NCBI RefSeq assembly: GCF_947498345.1
Contig: NZ_CANMJY010000011.1
Location: 62,001-126,000 of the forward strand
Length of the DNA: 64,000 bases
Direction of reading: 5' to 3'
Source of the DNA: an uncultured Winogradskyella sp.
GTDB lineage: Bacteria > Bacteroidota > Bacteroidia > Flavobacteriales > Flavobacteriaceae
The notes beneath the pieces are model-generated. The model ran no database searches. It had not been told where the DNA came from and saw only the letters and a list, made by a program, of their open reading frames with translations. The position numbers and the translations under genes are program-made. Positions 44,810-54,388 of this stretch are shown piece after piece (within the stretch, counting starts at the first letter, position 1; each line of letters begins with the position of its first letter).

Positions 44810-45780
44810 GGTTTTATTATTGGACTCTTAATAAAATAGAGCTTCTTCTTTTTGTAATTAATAATGGTTCTTTTTTGAGCGAAGAATTCAAAACCTAATA
44901 TACCATCGAGGTTTGTGCCAAAAGCATTGTTCATTTTTCTTAAATTGGTAATCACAGTTTTCATTGGTCCAAAGTAAATTGAATCGTTCAATTTTACTCT
45001 ATACAATTTCCCTGCCAAAACTTTTTTCTTTTTACCGCTAGCCCCTGTGAGTTTTAATTCTTTGCTAGGATAAAAATAGGCTAAAATTTCTGAATTAATG
45101 TTTTTATTGAGCTGATTATACTCTGCAGCAGTGTCTAAACCAAATTTAACTTTATTGTTACCAACAAAAGCTTCTAAAATTATGCTATGTTTTTTAAGTT
45201 CAAAATCTATACTATCATTAATGGCTTCTGCATATACCTTATTGGATAGTTTGTCACCGTTTTTATCAATTCTGGTTAAGGTTAATTGATTTAGGTGCAT
45301 ATCAATAAAAACTTCGAAATCTTTTAAAATGCTGTAACCAATAATGCCTAATAATCTAATTTTCTTTGCTTTTTCAATATGGGAAAGATCAATTACATCT
45401 GCATTAAGTTTTTTTAGGCTAAGTCTATTAAAACTTAAAGAATCTAAATGTTTTTCTTTAATATTTTCTATAGCTCTATGCACGCCACTCTTGCTTTTTC
45501 CATCATCTCTGTACTTACGGGTAGGTTTAAAATGCTGACTATTAAGAATAAGTGATTCAGATCCTGTATCTATAATAAAATTACCTTCTTGGTTAAGGAG
45601 TTCTACCTGTACAACTATAAGTTGGTCAATAATCTTAAACGGAATACGCGTAGTTGTGGCATTAACTATTTCTGCCTTAGTGAAAATAATTGGTGGTTTG
45701 GCTTTAGGCGGCACTGCTTCAGTAGCAAAAAGCTTTGCCGAAAAAAATAGGATTATGATGATTTTGATTGATTGATGCAT
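44806..45780 (-). CDS. Retropepsin-like aspartyl protease
   Basis: A 324-residue protein with a signal peptide (about residues 1-20). It has two aspartyl-protease half-sites in one chain: IIDTGSESLIL with Asp71, and FGLDTAAEYNQL with Asp216. The second Gly is replaced by Ala (DTA), so the site may be altered. GIIGYSILKDFEVFID and GILGFEFFAQKRTIINY are the flap-distal strands of this clan AA group in Bacteroidota. It is the first gene of a two-gene operon with the triple-CBM protein. Protease activity is likely but unproven. Confidence 0.85.
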   Translation of the reverse strand: MHQSIKIIIILFFSAKLFATEAVPPKAKPPIIFTKAEIVNATTTRIPFKIIDQLIVVQVELLNQEGNFIIDTGSESLILNSQHFKPTRKYRDDGKSKSGVHRAIENIKEKHLDSLSFNRLSLKKLNADVIDLSHIEKAKKIRLLGIIGYSILKDFEVFIDMHLNQLTLTRIDKNGDKLSNKVYAEAINDSIDFELKKHSIILEAFVGNNKVKFGLDTAAEYNQLNKNINSEILAYFYPSKELKLTGASGKKKKVLAGKLYRVKLNDSIYFGPMKTVITNLRKMNNAFGTNLDGILGFEFFAQKRTIINYKKKKLYFIKSPIIKP

Positions 45781-45865
45781 ACAATATAGACTGCAAGTTA
45801 GGTGCTAATGTTACAGTATTGATAAAAATTATATTTTTTTTAGCATTTATATGTATATTTAATAA

Positions 45866-46486
45866 ATGGCAGAATTCATTAAAATATATCCCGAAAACCC
45901 TAATCCCAAAGAAATTCAGAAAGTTGCAAAAATTCTGAAAAATGGTGGATTAGTGATATACCCAACCGACACGGTTTATGGTTTGGGATGTGATATTACT
46001 AATATTAGGGCTTTAGAACGCATAGCGAGAATTAAGGGTGTAAAACTCGAAAAATCTAATTTTTCTTTTGTTTGTGAAGACTTGAGTAATCTTAGTGATT
46101 ATGTAAAGCAGATTAACACAACGACTTTTAAGATTCTAAAACGTGCCTTGCCTGGTGCTTATACATTTATTTTGCCTGGTTCTAAAAATCTCCCCAATCC
46201 CTTTAAAAAACGAAAAACAGTTGGTATTAGAGTGCCAGATCATTCTATTGCTTTAGCATTGGTCAATGCGCTTGGCAATCCAATAGTATCTACTTCAATT
46301 AGAGATGAAGATGAAGTTATAGAATATACCACAGATCCAGAGCTTATCTTAGAAAAATGGAATAACTTGGTGGATATTGTAATTGATGGTGGTTATGGTG
46401 GTAATGAGGCTTCTACAATCATTGATTTGTCTGTTGAGCCTCCTGAAATTGTGAGAGAAGGTAAAGGGAGTTTAGAAATATTTTAA
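45866..46486 (+). CDS. Sua5/YciO/YrdC-family protein
   Basis: A 206-residue protein of the threonylcarbamoyl-AMP synthase family. Motifs are GGLVIYPTDTVYGLGCDI near residue 27 and NPIVSTSIRDED late, with Lys/Arg residues in RIKGVKLEK for ATP and bicarbonate binding. The KGVKLEKSNFSFV form and the length fit the YciO branch more than TsaC/Sua5 proper. Threonylcarbamoyl-adenosine synthesis for ANN-decoding tRNAs is therefore probable but not certain. Single gene, cytoplasmic. Confidence 0.85.
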   Translation: MAEFIKIYPENPNPKEIQKVAKILKNGGLVIYPTDTVYGLGCDITNIRALERIARIKGVKLEKSNFSFVCEDLSNLSDYVKQINTTTFKILKRALPGAYTFILPGSKNLPNPFKKRKTVGIRVPDHSIALALVNALGNPIVSTSIRDEDEVIEYTTDPELILEKWNNLVDIVIDGGYGGNEASTIIDLSVEPPEIVREGKGSLEIF

Positions 46487-46525
46487 TTACTTGCTAATCT
46501 TTTATACCTTTAATAAAAAATTGCT

Positions 46526-47338
46526 GTGGTTAGGTTTTATAAATATAAGCATGGTCACCCTTATGGTGACTATTTGCAAAGCATATGGGCATTAACTAAT
46601 GAAGAGGGAATTAGTAGGGAGCCTGTAGTATCAGATGGATTTCCAGAAATACTGTTTTTAATTAAAGGATCGATTAAGATTATTATTGGATTAGAAAAAT
46701 ATGATATAAGTAGTCATGCTTATATTGGTATTGTAGATAAAAGCTCTTATTTTGAATTAGCTCCAAATACAATTATCCTCTCTTTTAAGCTTATGCCATG
46801 GATGACATCAAATATTATTAATGATGAGGCATATTATTTGAAAAACCAGGTTGTACCTTTGAGTGATTTAAATTATAATAAGTCATTTAATTTAGATGAG
46901 ATGAACTGTCTGGACTCTATTATTTATTATGTTCTTCATCAGGAATTACCAAAAATCTTCAGTAAGAAAAAAAACATTCCATCTGCGCTTTTGTTTGATA
47001 TCTTTTCACAATTCGATTCTCTGCAAAAACTGTCTGCCCCAATTAGGAAAGTAGGTAGCTCAAGGTATTTTGAGAAGTTATATAGAACGCATGTGGGTAT
47101 TAGTCCTATGCGCTATAAGCGATTACTTAAGATTAAAAAATCTACATTAATATTGGCAGAACATCAGGATGTAAAAATAGAGCCGTTGGCTTTGGCTTTA
47201 GGATATTATGACCTGAGTCATTTTTATAAGGATTTTTCTGTTTTTACTAATCACACACCTAATGAATTCAAAACGAATTGCCATCAGTCTATATTATTAG
47301 AAGATAATAATTATATCGGTCAATATCTTTATTCATAA
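46526..47338 (+). CDS. AraC-family transcription regulator
   Basis: A 270-residue protein with an N-terminal sensor-like half (YGDYLQSIWALTNEEG, a DUF6597-like start) and a C-terminal AraC DNA-binding domain (about 165-255). The second HTH reads LALALGYYDLSHFYKDFSVFTNHTPNEF. It starts with GTG at 46526; no better ATG precedes the conserved N-terminus. It lies directly upstream of the large T9SS protein gene, which it may regulate; this is positional inference. Confidence 0.85.
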   Translation: MVRFYKYKHGHPYGDYLQSIWALTNEEGISREPVVSDGFPEILFLIKGSIKIIIGLEKYDISSHAYIGIVDKSSYFELAPNTIILSFKLMPWMTSNIINDEAYYLKNQVVPLSDLNYNKSFNLDEMNCLDSIIYYVLHQELPKIFSKKKNIPSALLFDIFSQFDSLQKLSAPIRKVGSSRYFEKLYRTHVGISPMRYKRLLKIKKSTLILAEHQDVKIEPLALALGYYDLSHFYKDFSVFTNHTPNEFKTNCHQSILLEDNNYIGQYLYS

Positions 47339-47435
47339 TACATTTCTCCTTTTATTCGCTTTTTTACAATAGCAAGCTGGTAATAGTGCTTTTCTTTGTA
47401 TAGAAAAGAAAAATTATAACCATTTAAAGATTGCT

Positions 47436-50051
47436 ATGAAAAAAATTCTACAATTAGGGTTTTACACCCTCTTTATCATTAATATTAATGTACAACAGGC
47501 AGAGTCTCAAAATATAGAAACTATACCTGTTGCGATACTCGAACGGGATGACTATTATAACCAATTATTAAACAGTGTAGAAAATGACTTGAGTCAATTA
47601 AAAGGCTCGGGTTATATGCAATATATGAGAGAGAGGTGGTTTTATGAACAACGAAGAAATGCTGATGGAATAAGTAATGTAAAAGATAGATGGAATATAT
47701 TTCAGAGTATAAGAGAATTAGGTGAACGCTCTGGTACAGGACCTATGGCTAATTGGCAAAACATTGGGCCTATTGATATGGATGGTCATGGAGGGAGAAT
47801 GATTTCTCATGCTTTCGACCCTATTGTACCTGATGTTATTTGGGGTGGATCAGCTTCGGGAGGATTATGGCTTTCTGAAGATGCTGGGGATAATTGGGTG
47901 CCAATGACAGACAATATTCCTTCTACAGGAGTTGGAGCAGTGGTTGTAAAACCTGATGATAGCGATATAGTTATTATTGGTACAGGAGAAGGGTATTCCT
48001 CACCTGGTATTGTACTTAAAGGTGGTATAGGCGTATTTAAATCTACAGATAGAGGGTTAACTTGGTTGCCTACCAATTTTAGTTTTTCTAGTGCTTTGGG
48101 TGTCTCAGTTCTAAAAATAGCTTGGCACCCCACAAACACTAATATTTTATGGATGGCAGCAACAAATGGGTTGTGGAAAAGTATAGATGGTGGTGATAAC
48201 TGGGCAGTAGTGCTTGGTGATGGTACCAATCATCAAAATTTTATTTTTAATGATATTATAATTCAAAATGATAATCCTGATGTCATCTTTGTAGCTAGAG
48301 AAAATGTTGGCATCTATAAATCTATTGATGGTGGCAATAACTTTTCACTTTTAAGTAATGGCTTACCAAGTAGTAATATTAATTTTATTAGTATAGATCA
48401 GAGCATGTCTAACCCAAATGTGCTATATACTAGTATTACAAGGGCAAATGATACGGGATTACTTGGTGTGTATAAGTCTATTGATAATGGTGAGAATTGG
48501 TCCATATTAAATAATGCGCCAGACGCTTTTTGTATTGTTAACAGTCTAGGCCTTTTTTGCCAGGGATGGTTTAATAATACAATAGCAGTATCACCTGTAG
48601 ACCCTGACCTGGTGTTTTTTGGCGGTATTTCTTTTTGGAGAAGTAGTAACGGAGGAATGACTTGGCAACAAAAAGATAGAACAGCTTGTTCTACTTGTAC
48701 AGATACACCAGTTTGTATGACCTACGCCGATCATCACGATTTAGGATTTGATCCTCATAATCCTAGTACAGTATATACATTTAATGATGGTGGTGTTTCA
48801 AAAAGCACAGATAATGGTTCTTGTTGGAGCAATGCTAACAATGGCTTAGTAAATGCTCAATTTTTATCGGTTGGTTCTGGCCGGTCAAATACTAATATTG
48901 TAATTGGTGGTTTATGGGATCATGGTCTTCAAGGTGCTAATATTGGAAATGGTCTAAATTGGGAGAGATGGGGATTTTTTGATGGTGTTAATGTAGCTGT
49001 TGATGTGGTTAATCCAAATAACTTCTATGGGACATGGATTAATGGAACATATTGGAAGTCTTCAAATGGAACAAACTCATTTGCTTCCCAAATAACTGGC
49101 GGAATGAATCTTAATGAAAATACAAGTAATCATTTTGCACCACTTCGTATGCATCCGTCTAACCCAAATATATTGTTAGGGTCTACACAGCAAGGGCTTT
49201 ATAAAAGTAGTAGCGCTGGTGTATTTTGGCAAAAAAATCTAAATGCTGCAATAATTACAGATTTAGCATTCAGTCAGGCAAATCCAAGTGTATGCTATGC
49301 TGCAGCATGGACAAATGCTTCGTGGACCGTTTATCGAAGTAATGATACTGGCGAAACATGGCAACCCACAATGAGTGCACCAGGATGGAGAATGACAGAT
49401 ATTAAAACAAGTGGATTGAATTCTGACACAGTTTTTATAAGTCGTAATAGTATTAATTCAAATACTCCACATATATATAAGACCATTAATGGAGGTGATT
49501 CTTGGTCATCTATACAAGGGGATTTGCCAGATATTCAAGTTAATGCTATTGCCGTTGATTTAACAGATGATGATATTATATATGCAGCAACAGACTTGGG
49601 GGTTTATATAACTATTAATGGAGGTGCAAACTGGACAGAGTTTAACCATGGATTACCCATAACTTTTGTCACAGATATTGAGTATAATCCAGTAGATAGT
49701 AAGTTACGAATCGCAACATTTGGTAGAGGTATATGGATATCTGATGCTTACAATGTATTAAGTGTAGAAGAATATGAAGGTTTTAATGATATTTCAATTT
49801 TTCCAAACCCAGTAAGAGATAATAAAATATCGATACGCTTTCAAAATGGAATATTTCCAGAAGATATTACAATAGAAGTTCTCAATTATTTAGGGCAACA
49901 ATTACATAGCTTTAATAATGAAGACCTAGACTTTATAGATAACCAAACAATTGAGATTAGAAGCTTTGGCTTTAATAAAAGTGAAGGTATATATTTCTTG
50001 AGGATAAGCTCAAGCAATAAATCTGTTGTTAAAAAACTTATAAAAGATTAG
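47436..50051 (+). CDS. Large secreted BNR/sortilin-repeat protein with T9SS sorting domain
   Basis: An 871-residue protein with a signal peptide (about 1-24). Many Asp-box (S/N-x-D-x-G-x-T-W) beta-propeller blades are present: LSEDAGDNW, STDRGLTW, SIDGGDNW, SIDNGENW, SNDTGETW and TINGGDSW. This is the VPS10/BNR fold. The last 85 residues are a type A T9SS sorting domain (ISIFPNPVRDNKISI ... GIYFLRI). It is exported to the surface or medium. No sialidase or glycosidase catalytic residues are evident, so binding is as likely as hydrolysis. Confidence 0.88.
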   Translation: MKKILQLGFYTLFIININVQQAESQNIETIPVAILERDDYYNQLLNSVENDLSQLKGSGYMQYMRERWFYEQRRNADGISNVKDRWNIFQSIRELGERSGTGPMANWQNIGPIDMDGHGGRMISHAFDPIVPDVIWGGSASGGLWLSEDAGDNWVPMTDNIPSTGVGAVVVKPDDSDIVIIGTGEGYSSPGIVLKGGIGVFKSTDRGLTWLPTNFSFSSALGVSVLKIAWHPTNTNILWMAATNGLWKSIDGGDNWAVVLGDGTNHQNFIFNDIIIQNDNPDVIFVARENVGIYKSIDGGNNFSLLSNGLPSSNINFISIDQSMSNPNVLYTSITRANDTGLLGVYKSIDNGENWSILNNAPDAFCIVNSLGLFCQGWFNNTIAVSPVDPDLVFFGGISFWRSSNGGMTWQQKDRTACSTCTDTPVCMTYADHHDLGFDPHNPSTVYTFNDGGVSKSTDNGSCWSNANNGLVNAQFLSVGSGRSNTNIVIGGLWDHGLQGANIGNGLNWERWGFFDGVNVAVDVVNPNNFYGTWINGTYWKSSNGTNSFASQITGGMNLNENTSNHFAPLRMHPSNPNILLGSTQQGLYKSSSAGVFWQKNLNAAIITDLAFSQANPSVCYAAAWTNASWTVYRSNDTGETWQPTMSAPGWRMTDIKTSGLNSDTVFISRNSINSNTPHIYKTINGGDSWSSIQGDLPDIQVNAIAVDLTDDDIIYAATDLGVYITINGGANWTEFNHGLPITFVTDIEYNPVDSKLRIATFGRGIWISDAYNVLSVEEYEGFNDISIFPNPVRDNKISIRFQNGIFPEDITIEVLNYLGQQLHSFNNEDLDFIDNQTIEIRSFGFNKSEGIYFLRISSSNKSVVKKLIKD

Positions 50052-50082
50052 GTTTTATTGCCTATGATTAAATGTCTTAATT

Positions 50083-51738
50083 ATGAAAAAGAGAATTTTT
50101 ATTTATTTATCAGTACTATTTATCTCCTGTGGGAGTGATGATAGTTCTGATGATGGGCAAGACATTAGCCCTTTATCACCTGTTACATCAATAATCGTTA
50201 GTGATGTTACTAATAATGGAAATGCTTCAGATATCAGCATTAATTTTAGTGACAGTTCACAAAATAATTTATTGGCTTATAGAGCATTTGTTCTCAATGT
50301 AAATGATAACTTATCCTTAGACGAGGCTTTAGATTTACCAAATAGCGTTTATCATGAATTTTTAACTGGTAATACTATTACTCTACCCCCAAGTCTTTTA
50401 GCTGTTGGTGGAAGTTCTATTTCAGAGGGAGTTGAGTACAAAGTTGCCATACTTTCATTACATAGTTTAGATATAGATTTTAGTGTTTTATCGTCTTTTT
50501 CTGAAGAATTTACTTTAGTAAACACAGACTTATTACCGTTAGAGCCTGTAACATCTATAGCTATAATGGATAACACAAATAATGGAAATGCATCAGATAT
50601 AGATCTAAGCTTTCAAAGCAACCAATCTTCAGAACTATTAGCTGGTTATAGAATTTTTGTTTTAAAAGATAATGCATCTATAGACTTAAATGAAGCTTTA
50701 AGCAGTCCGTCTGAGCAATATGCGCAATTATCAAGCTCAGAAAGTCAGGTGATTTTAGAAAGCACTTTGAAGGATACCGATGGCGATGACATTGTAGAAA
50801 ATCAAAACTATAAAATCATTGTATTGTCTGAGCATTCAAATGAGAATTCTCTAAGTGCTTTATCTAATCCTTCACCTACATTTACTTTAGAGAGAACAAA
50901 TTTGATGAGCACTTTAGTACCATCAATTAATATAGGTACTGGAGGAGTATCTGTTGATGAAAATGGCGTTATTTATGTAGCTGATTTTGGAATAGCTTTA
51001 TCAACTGGTAATGGGTCGAGAGTTATGGCTATAACACCAGAAGGTAATGTATCGACCTTTATTTCTGGTTTCATGGATGGTGCTTCAGGAAATCATATAG
51101 ATGCGCAAGGTAATTTTTATCAGTCACACCAATCTGGTGGTAGAATTTCTATAACGGATACTAATGGTGTAACCTCAAATTTTACTTCTGGTGGGGTACT
51201 ATCTGCACCAATTGGTATAGCTATTGATTCTCAGAACAACCTTTTTGTTGCAAATTGTAATGGAAACAATATCATTAAAATAGATTCTAATGGTAATCAG
51301 TCGGTTTTTGCTACAAGTAATCTCTTTTCATGTCCTAATGGAATTACATTTGACTTAGATGGTAATCTCTATGTTGCGAATTTTAGTAATGGCAATGTTA
51401 TTAAAGTTGATTCTAATGGCTTATCATCTGTTTTTGCTACTGTACCTGGTAATAATAATGGTCATATTATATTTTCGGATAACAAGTTCTATGTTGTTGC
51501 CAGATCAGCTAATCAGATATATGAAATAGATTTACAATCAAACCTTACACTTTTAGCAGGGAATGGTACAAGAGGCTCTGTAAACGGAGCAGCTCTTAAT
51601 GCTAATCTATCTTTGCCTAATGATCTAGATATTAGTCCAGACGGCACTAAATTATATATTAATGAAGTTGCTAATTTAGGTGGAACTACTCTTAGTCCAT
51701 CGAGAATAAGGGTAATACATTTAGATGCAGAAAACTAA
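50083..51738 (+). CDS. NHL-repeat lipoprotein with a duplicated N-terminal domain
   Basis: A 551-residue lipoprotein with lipobox FISC (Cys16). Residues about 30-145 and 150-275 are two copies of one domain, opening LSPVTSIIVSDVTNNGNASD and LEPVTSIAIMDNTNNGNASD, with a fibronectin-like beta pattern. From about 285 onward there are NHL-type propeller repeats (GIAIDSQNNLFVANCNGNNI, GITFDLDGNLYVANFSNGNV). It is probably surface exposed and used for binding. It lies 31 bases after the T9SS propeller gene, so the two may form an operon. Confidence 0.82.
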   Translation: MKKRIFIYLSVLFISCGSDDSSDDGQDISPLSPVTSIIVSDVTNNGNASDISINFSDSSQNNLLAYRAFVLNVNDNLSLDEALDLPNSVYHEFLTGNTITLPPSLLAVGGSSISEGVEYKVAILSLHSLDIDFSVLSSFSEEFTLVNTDLLPLEPVTSIAIMDNTNNGNASDIDLSFQSNQSSELLAGYRIFVLKDNASIDLNEALSSPSEQYAQLSSSESQVILESTLKDTDGDDIVENQNYKIIVLSEHSNENSLSALSNPSPTFTLERTNLMSTLVPSINIGTGGVSVDENGVIYVADFGIALSTGNGSRVMAITPEGNVSTFISGFMDGASGNHIDAQGNFYQSHQSGGRISITDTNGVTSNFTSGGVLSAPIGIAIDSQNNLFVANCNGNNIIKIDSNGNQSVFATSNLFSCPNGITFDLDGNLYVANFSNGNVIKVDSNGLSSVFATVPGNNNGHIIFSDNKFYVVARSANQIYEIDLQSNLTLLAGNGTRGSVNGAALNANLSLPNDLDISPDGTKLYINEVANLGGTTLSPSRIRVIHLDAEN

Positions 51739-51773
51739 AGTTGTATATAAAAACCAATTATATGACTTTAGTT
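51733..51773. terminator. Bidirectional hairpin over both gene ends
   Basis: AACTAAAGT (51733-51741) pairs with ACTTTAGTT (51765-51773), with inner TATATAA/TTATAT pairing. It spans the stop codons of the NHL lipoprotein and the convergent exporter. The T-run is weak. Confidence 0.5.
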
Positions 51774-52969
51774 AATTTTGAAATGCGGCTACTATTGTAA
51801 TAGAATAAAACCAATGAAATTATTCCGCAAACCAAAAAGCCTATAAACAAAGGAGTTACAGAGCCTGTTACAAAGCTTCCTATATAGTTGGCTATAGGTA
51901 CAGCCATTACTGTAGAAATAAAACCATTTAACGCAGAACCTATACCTGCAATATGTCCCATAGGCTCCATGGCTAAAGCACGTAGGTTTCCAAATAAAAA
52001 CCCAATGGTGAAAAACTGAATTGAAAAAAATGTAATTAAAACTTCTATACTTGGATTGTGACCTGAATAGAATATAAGTATAAAAATTAATGATGTAATG
52101 ATAAAACTCCATATCGCAATATGTACAATACGTTTCATACCAAATCTTACAACCAATTGACTGTTAAAAAATGTGGCTAAGCCTACTGAGATTGCTAAAC
52201 TTGCAAATATTAATGGAAACTCTTCTGCTAAATCATATTGTTTTTCAAAGATTTGTTGAGACGTACTTAAATACACCATAAAAGACCCGGTAATAAAACC
52301 AGAAAGTAGTGTGTAAATTACTGCAGATCTAATCTTAAAGAACTGTACTGTGCCTGTTTTAAAAATAGACAGTCGGTATGGAATTCTATATTTGTCTTTT
52401 AGGGTTTCGGGTTGCCTTAACCAAAACCAAATTACAACCAGAATTCCAAATATTAAATTGAATGTAAAAATAAATTGCCAGTTGTAATGATTCATGAGAA
52501 ATTGCCCTAAAGTAGGCGCAACTACAGGTACTAAAATAAATACCATCACTACAATAGATAGTATCTTAGCCATATAATCCCCATCATAAGAATCCCTAAC
52601 CATAGCTATACACATGGTTCTGGGTGAAGCCAAAGCTATACCTTGCAATATGCGTCCAAATAACATCACTTCAAAGCTTTTTGTCGTTACACAGATTATA
52701 GATGCAATGACAAAAAGAACAAAACCAACATAAACAATAGGTTTGCGACCAAAGCTATCTGATAAGGGACCAAAAATGAGTTGGCCAATACCAAGACCTA
52801 AAAAAATTGAGGTAATTAATTTAGGGTTTTCACTTGGGCTACTAACGCTCAAATAATTTCCTATCATTGGAAGTGCTGGCAATACAGCATCTATTGATAA
52901 TGCTACAATAGACATTAATGCAGCCATGAGGACTACAAATTCAAATTGGGATCGTTTTTGATTTTGCAT
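51758..52969 (-). CDS. Bcr/CflA-family multidrug efflux MFS transporter
   Basis: A 403-residue inner-membrane proton antiporter. I start it at the ATG at 52969; the frame extends six codons upstream without support. Twelve hydrophobic spans are visible. The Bcr/CflA N-terminus (DAVLPALPMIGNYL), the MFS motif A GPLSDSFGRKPIVYVG and RILQGIALASPRTMCIAMVRD agree with the family. Exports drugs such as bicyclomycin in relatives; substrate here unknown. Confidence 0.9.
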   Translation of the reverse strand: MQNQKRSQFEFVVLMAALMSIVALSIDAVLPALPMIGNYLSVSSPSENPKLITSIFLGLGIGQLIFGPLSDSFGRKPIVYVGFVLFVIASIICVTTKSFEVMLFGRILQGIALASPRTMCIAMVRDSYDGDYMAKILSIVVMVFILVPVVAPTLGQFLMNHYNWQFIFTFNLIFGILVVIWFWLRQPETLKDKYRIPYRLSIFKTGTVQFFKIRSAVIYTLLSGFITGSFMVYLSTSQQIFEKQYDLAEEFPLIFASLAISVGLATFFNSQLVVRFGMKRIVHIAIWSFIITSLIFILIFYSGHNPSIEVLITFFSIQFFTIGFLFGNLRALAMEPMGHIAGIGSALNGFISTVMAVPIANYIGSFVTGSVTPLFIGFLVCGIISLVLFYYNSSRISKLTKVI

Positions 52970-53052
52970 AGCGCAAAAGTAAGTCAATTATTGCCTATTT
53001 TTGGATAGATGTTATACTAATATCAGATATCAATATTCAATACCAATATAGC

Positions 53053-53499
53053 ATGTTAATAGAAACCTTGATAAGGTTATTTAATAGGGATTTAAATAAG
53101 CTTAAAGAAGAAATAAATTTATATAAGGACGAATTTAATCTATGGAAGATAAATGGATCCATATCTAATTCGGCTGGGAATTTATGTCTGCATTTGGTAG
53201 GGAACTTAAATCATTTTATTGGAGCTATCCTAGGTGATACGGGCTATGTTAGACAGCGTGATTTAGAATTTTCACTTAAAAATGTTTCTAGAGCAGAAAT
53301 GATTAAGCAGGTTGATGATACCATGCTTGTTGTCGAATCTGTATTGCATCAATTGACTGAAGCAGATTTATATAAAGAATATAAGATACACGTTTTTAAG
53401 AACCCAATGACTACTGAGTATTTTCTAGTGCATTTAACGACGCATTTAGCTTACCATTTAGGGCAGATTAATTACCACAGACGTTTATTAGATAAATAG
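53053..53499 (+). CDS. DinB-like / DUF1572-type protein
   Basis: A 148-residue four-helix-bundle protein. Histidines in LCLHLVGNLNHFIG (first helices) and in HLTTHLAYHLGQINYHRR (last helix) give the His pattern of the DinB/YfiT metal-binding group. Activity is unknown, and related proteins include thiol transferases. It is not the DinB DNA polymerase. A GNAT gene follows 3 bases later in the same direction, so they are co-transcribed. Confidence 0.8.
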   Translation: MLIETLIRLFNRDLNKLKEEINLYKDEFNLWKINGSISNSAGNLCLHLVGNLNHFIGAILGDTGYVRQRDLEFSLKNVSRAEMIKQVDDTMLVVESVLHQLTEADLYKEYKIHVFKNPMTTEYFLVHLTTHLAYHLGQINYHRRLLDK

Positions 53500-53502
53500 C
53501 AT

Positions 53503-54033
53503 ATGACTTTTGATAATTTTAAGATTGAATTATTAAGCGAAAATAGAGGGGAAGCTTTCTATAACTTAATTGATAAGAACAGAATAAGACTTGAAGATTT
53601 TTTTGCGGGAACTGTTTCAAAAACAATGACATTAAAAGATACGCTTAATTATTGTGATGAAATACAGCAACGTATTAAAGCAATTAGTTATTTACCTTAT
53701 ATGATTATAGATGTTGATACTGATGAATTTATTGGTCTTGTTGATGTTAAAAACATAGATATGAATGTACCTAAGGCAGAGCTGGGTTCATTTATAGATA
53801 AACGTTATGAAGGTAAAGGCATTGTTTCTAAAGCAACAAGCTTGGTCGTAGATCATATTGTTAAAGAGTATAAGTTTATAAAACTATTATGCAGAGCCAG
53901 TTCTAGAAATAAAGGTAGTATTGCCGTTATTCTTAAAAATGGTTTTAAACTAGAGGGAACCATTCGTAGAGATTATAAAACAACTAAAGGTGAAATCGTA
54001 GATTTAAATTATTACGGTCGTATTTTTGACTAA
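53503..54033 (+). CDS. GNAT N-acetyltransferase (RimJ/RimL type)
   Basis: A 176-residue acetyltransferase with the GNAT core: LGSFIDKRYEGKGIVSKATSLVVDHI (acetyl-CoA loop, with R-x-x-G-K-G), then NKGSIAVILKNGFKLEGTIRRDY at the C-terminus. This order fits the RimJ/RimL and ribosomal-protein-Ser acetyltransferase group. Substrate unknown. The gene follows the DinB-like gene with only 3 bases between, and its stop precedes a decayed HxlR gene on the other strand. Confidence 0.88.
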   Translation: MTFDNFKIELLSENRGEAFYNLIDKNRIRLEDFFAGTVSKTMTLKDTLNYCDEIQQRIKAISYLPYMIIDVDTDEFIGLVDVKNIDMNVPKAELGSFIDKRYEGKGIVSKATSLVVDHIVKEYKFIKLLCRASSRNKGSIAVILKNGFKLEGTIRRDYKTTKGEIVDLNYYGRIFD

Positions 54034-54053
54034 ACTCAAGCCACAGAATTTCC

Positions 54054-54345
54054 CTAATCTGCAATAGACTGTATTAACGGCACTAAGGTTTTTCCTAATG
54101 CAGTGCGTTTGTATTCAACTTTTAAAGAAGGTTTTTTTGTATACACTTTACGCTCATAATTTTGTCTTCTTCGAGTTTTTTTAATTGTAGACTTAAAGTA
54201 CGTTCAGTAACAGTCGGCATTAGTTTTCTTAACTCGTTGTAACGAAGTGTACCATCCATTAAGTATAATATTACTATTTTCCACCAATAACACCCATAGA
54301 TAGGCTAGCGCAGCAAGGATAAGTTTTTAAAAGTGTTTCTGCCAT
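54054..54345 (-). pseudogene. HxlR-family regulator, broken by two frameshifts
   Basis: Reading the minus strand from the ATG at 54345 gives MAETLLKTYPCCASLSMGVIGGK and then a stop. A shift near 54275-54285 restores IVILYLMDGTLRYNELRKLM and PTVTERTLSLQLKKLEED. A second shift near 54155-54163 restores ERKVYTKKPSLKVEYKRTALGKTL and the natural end. Together these parts make a nearly whole HxlR winged-helix protein. At each break the intact family would have a GGKWK-like and an ...IIxRKVY-like piece, so small deletions are likely. A sequencing error at two places is the alternative. It is divergent from the nitroreductase it presumably controlled. Confidence 0.85.
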
Positions 54346-54388
54346 ATTTTTATACTATCATTTTTGACCGTTATTGCAAAGGTAAAAT

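Noticed and set aside
47395..47415. Palindrome around CTTTTCTTTGTATAGAAAAG as AraC operator
   Set aside because: Short and AT-rich; no repeat copies and AraC sites are normally direct repeats.
47436..50051. Sialidase or glycosidase assignment for the Asp-box protein
   Set aside because: Asp-boxes are present but I see no sialidase arginine triad or other catalytic set.
51792..52112. Minus-strand frame of 106 codons rich in Tyr and Phe
   Set aside because: Alternate frame of the Bcr/CflA exporter gene.
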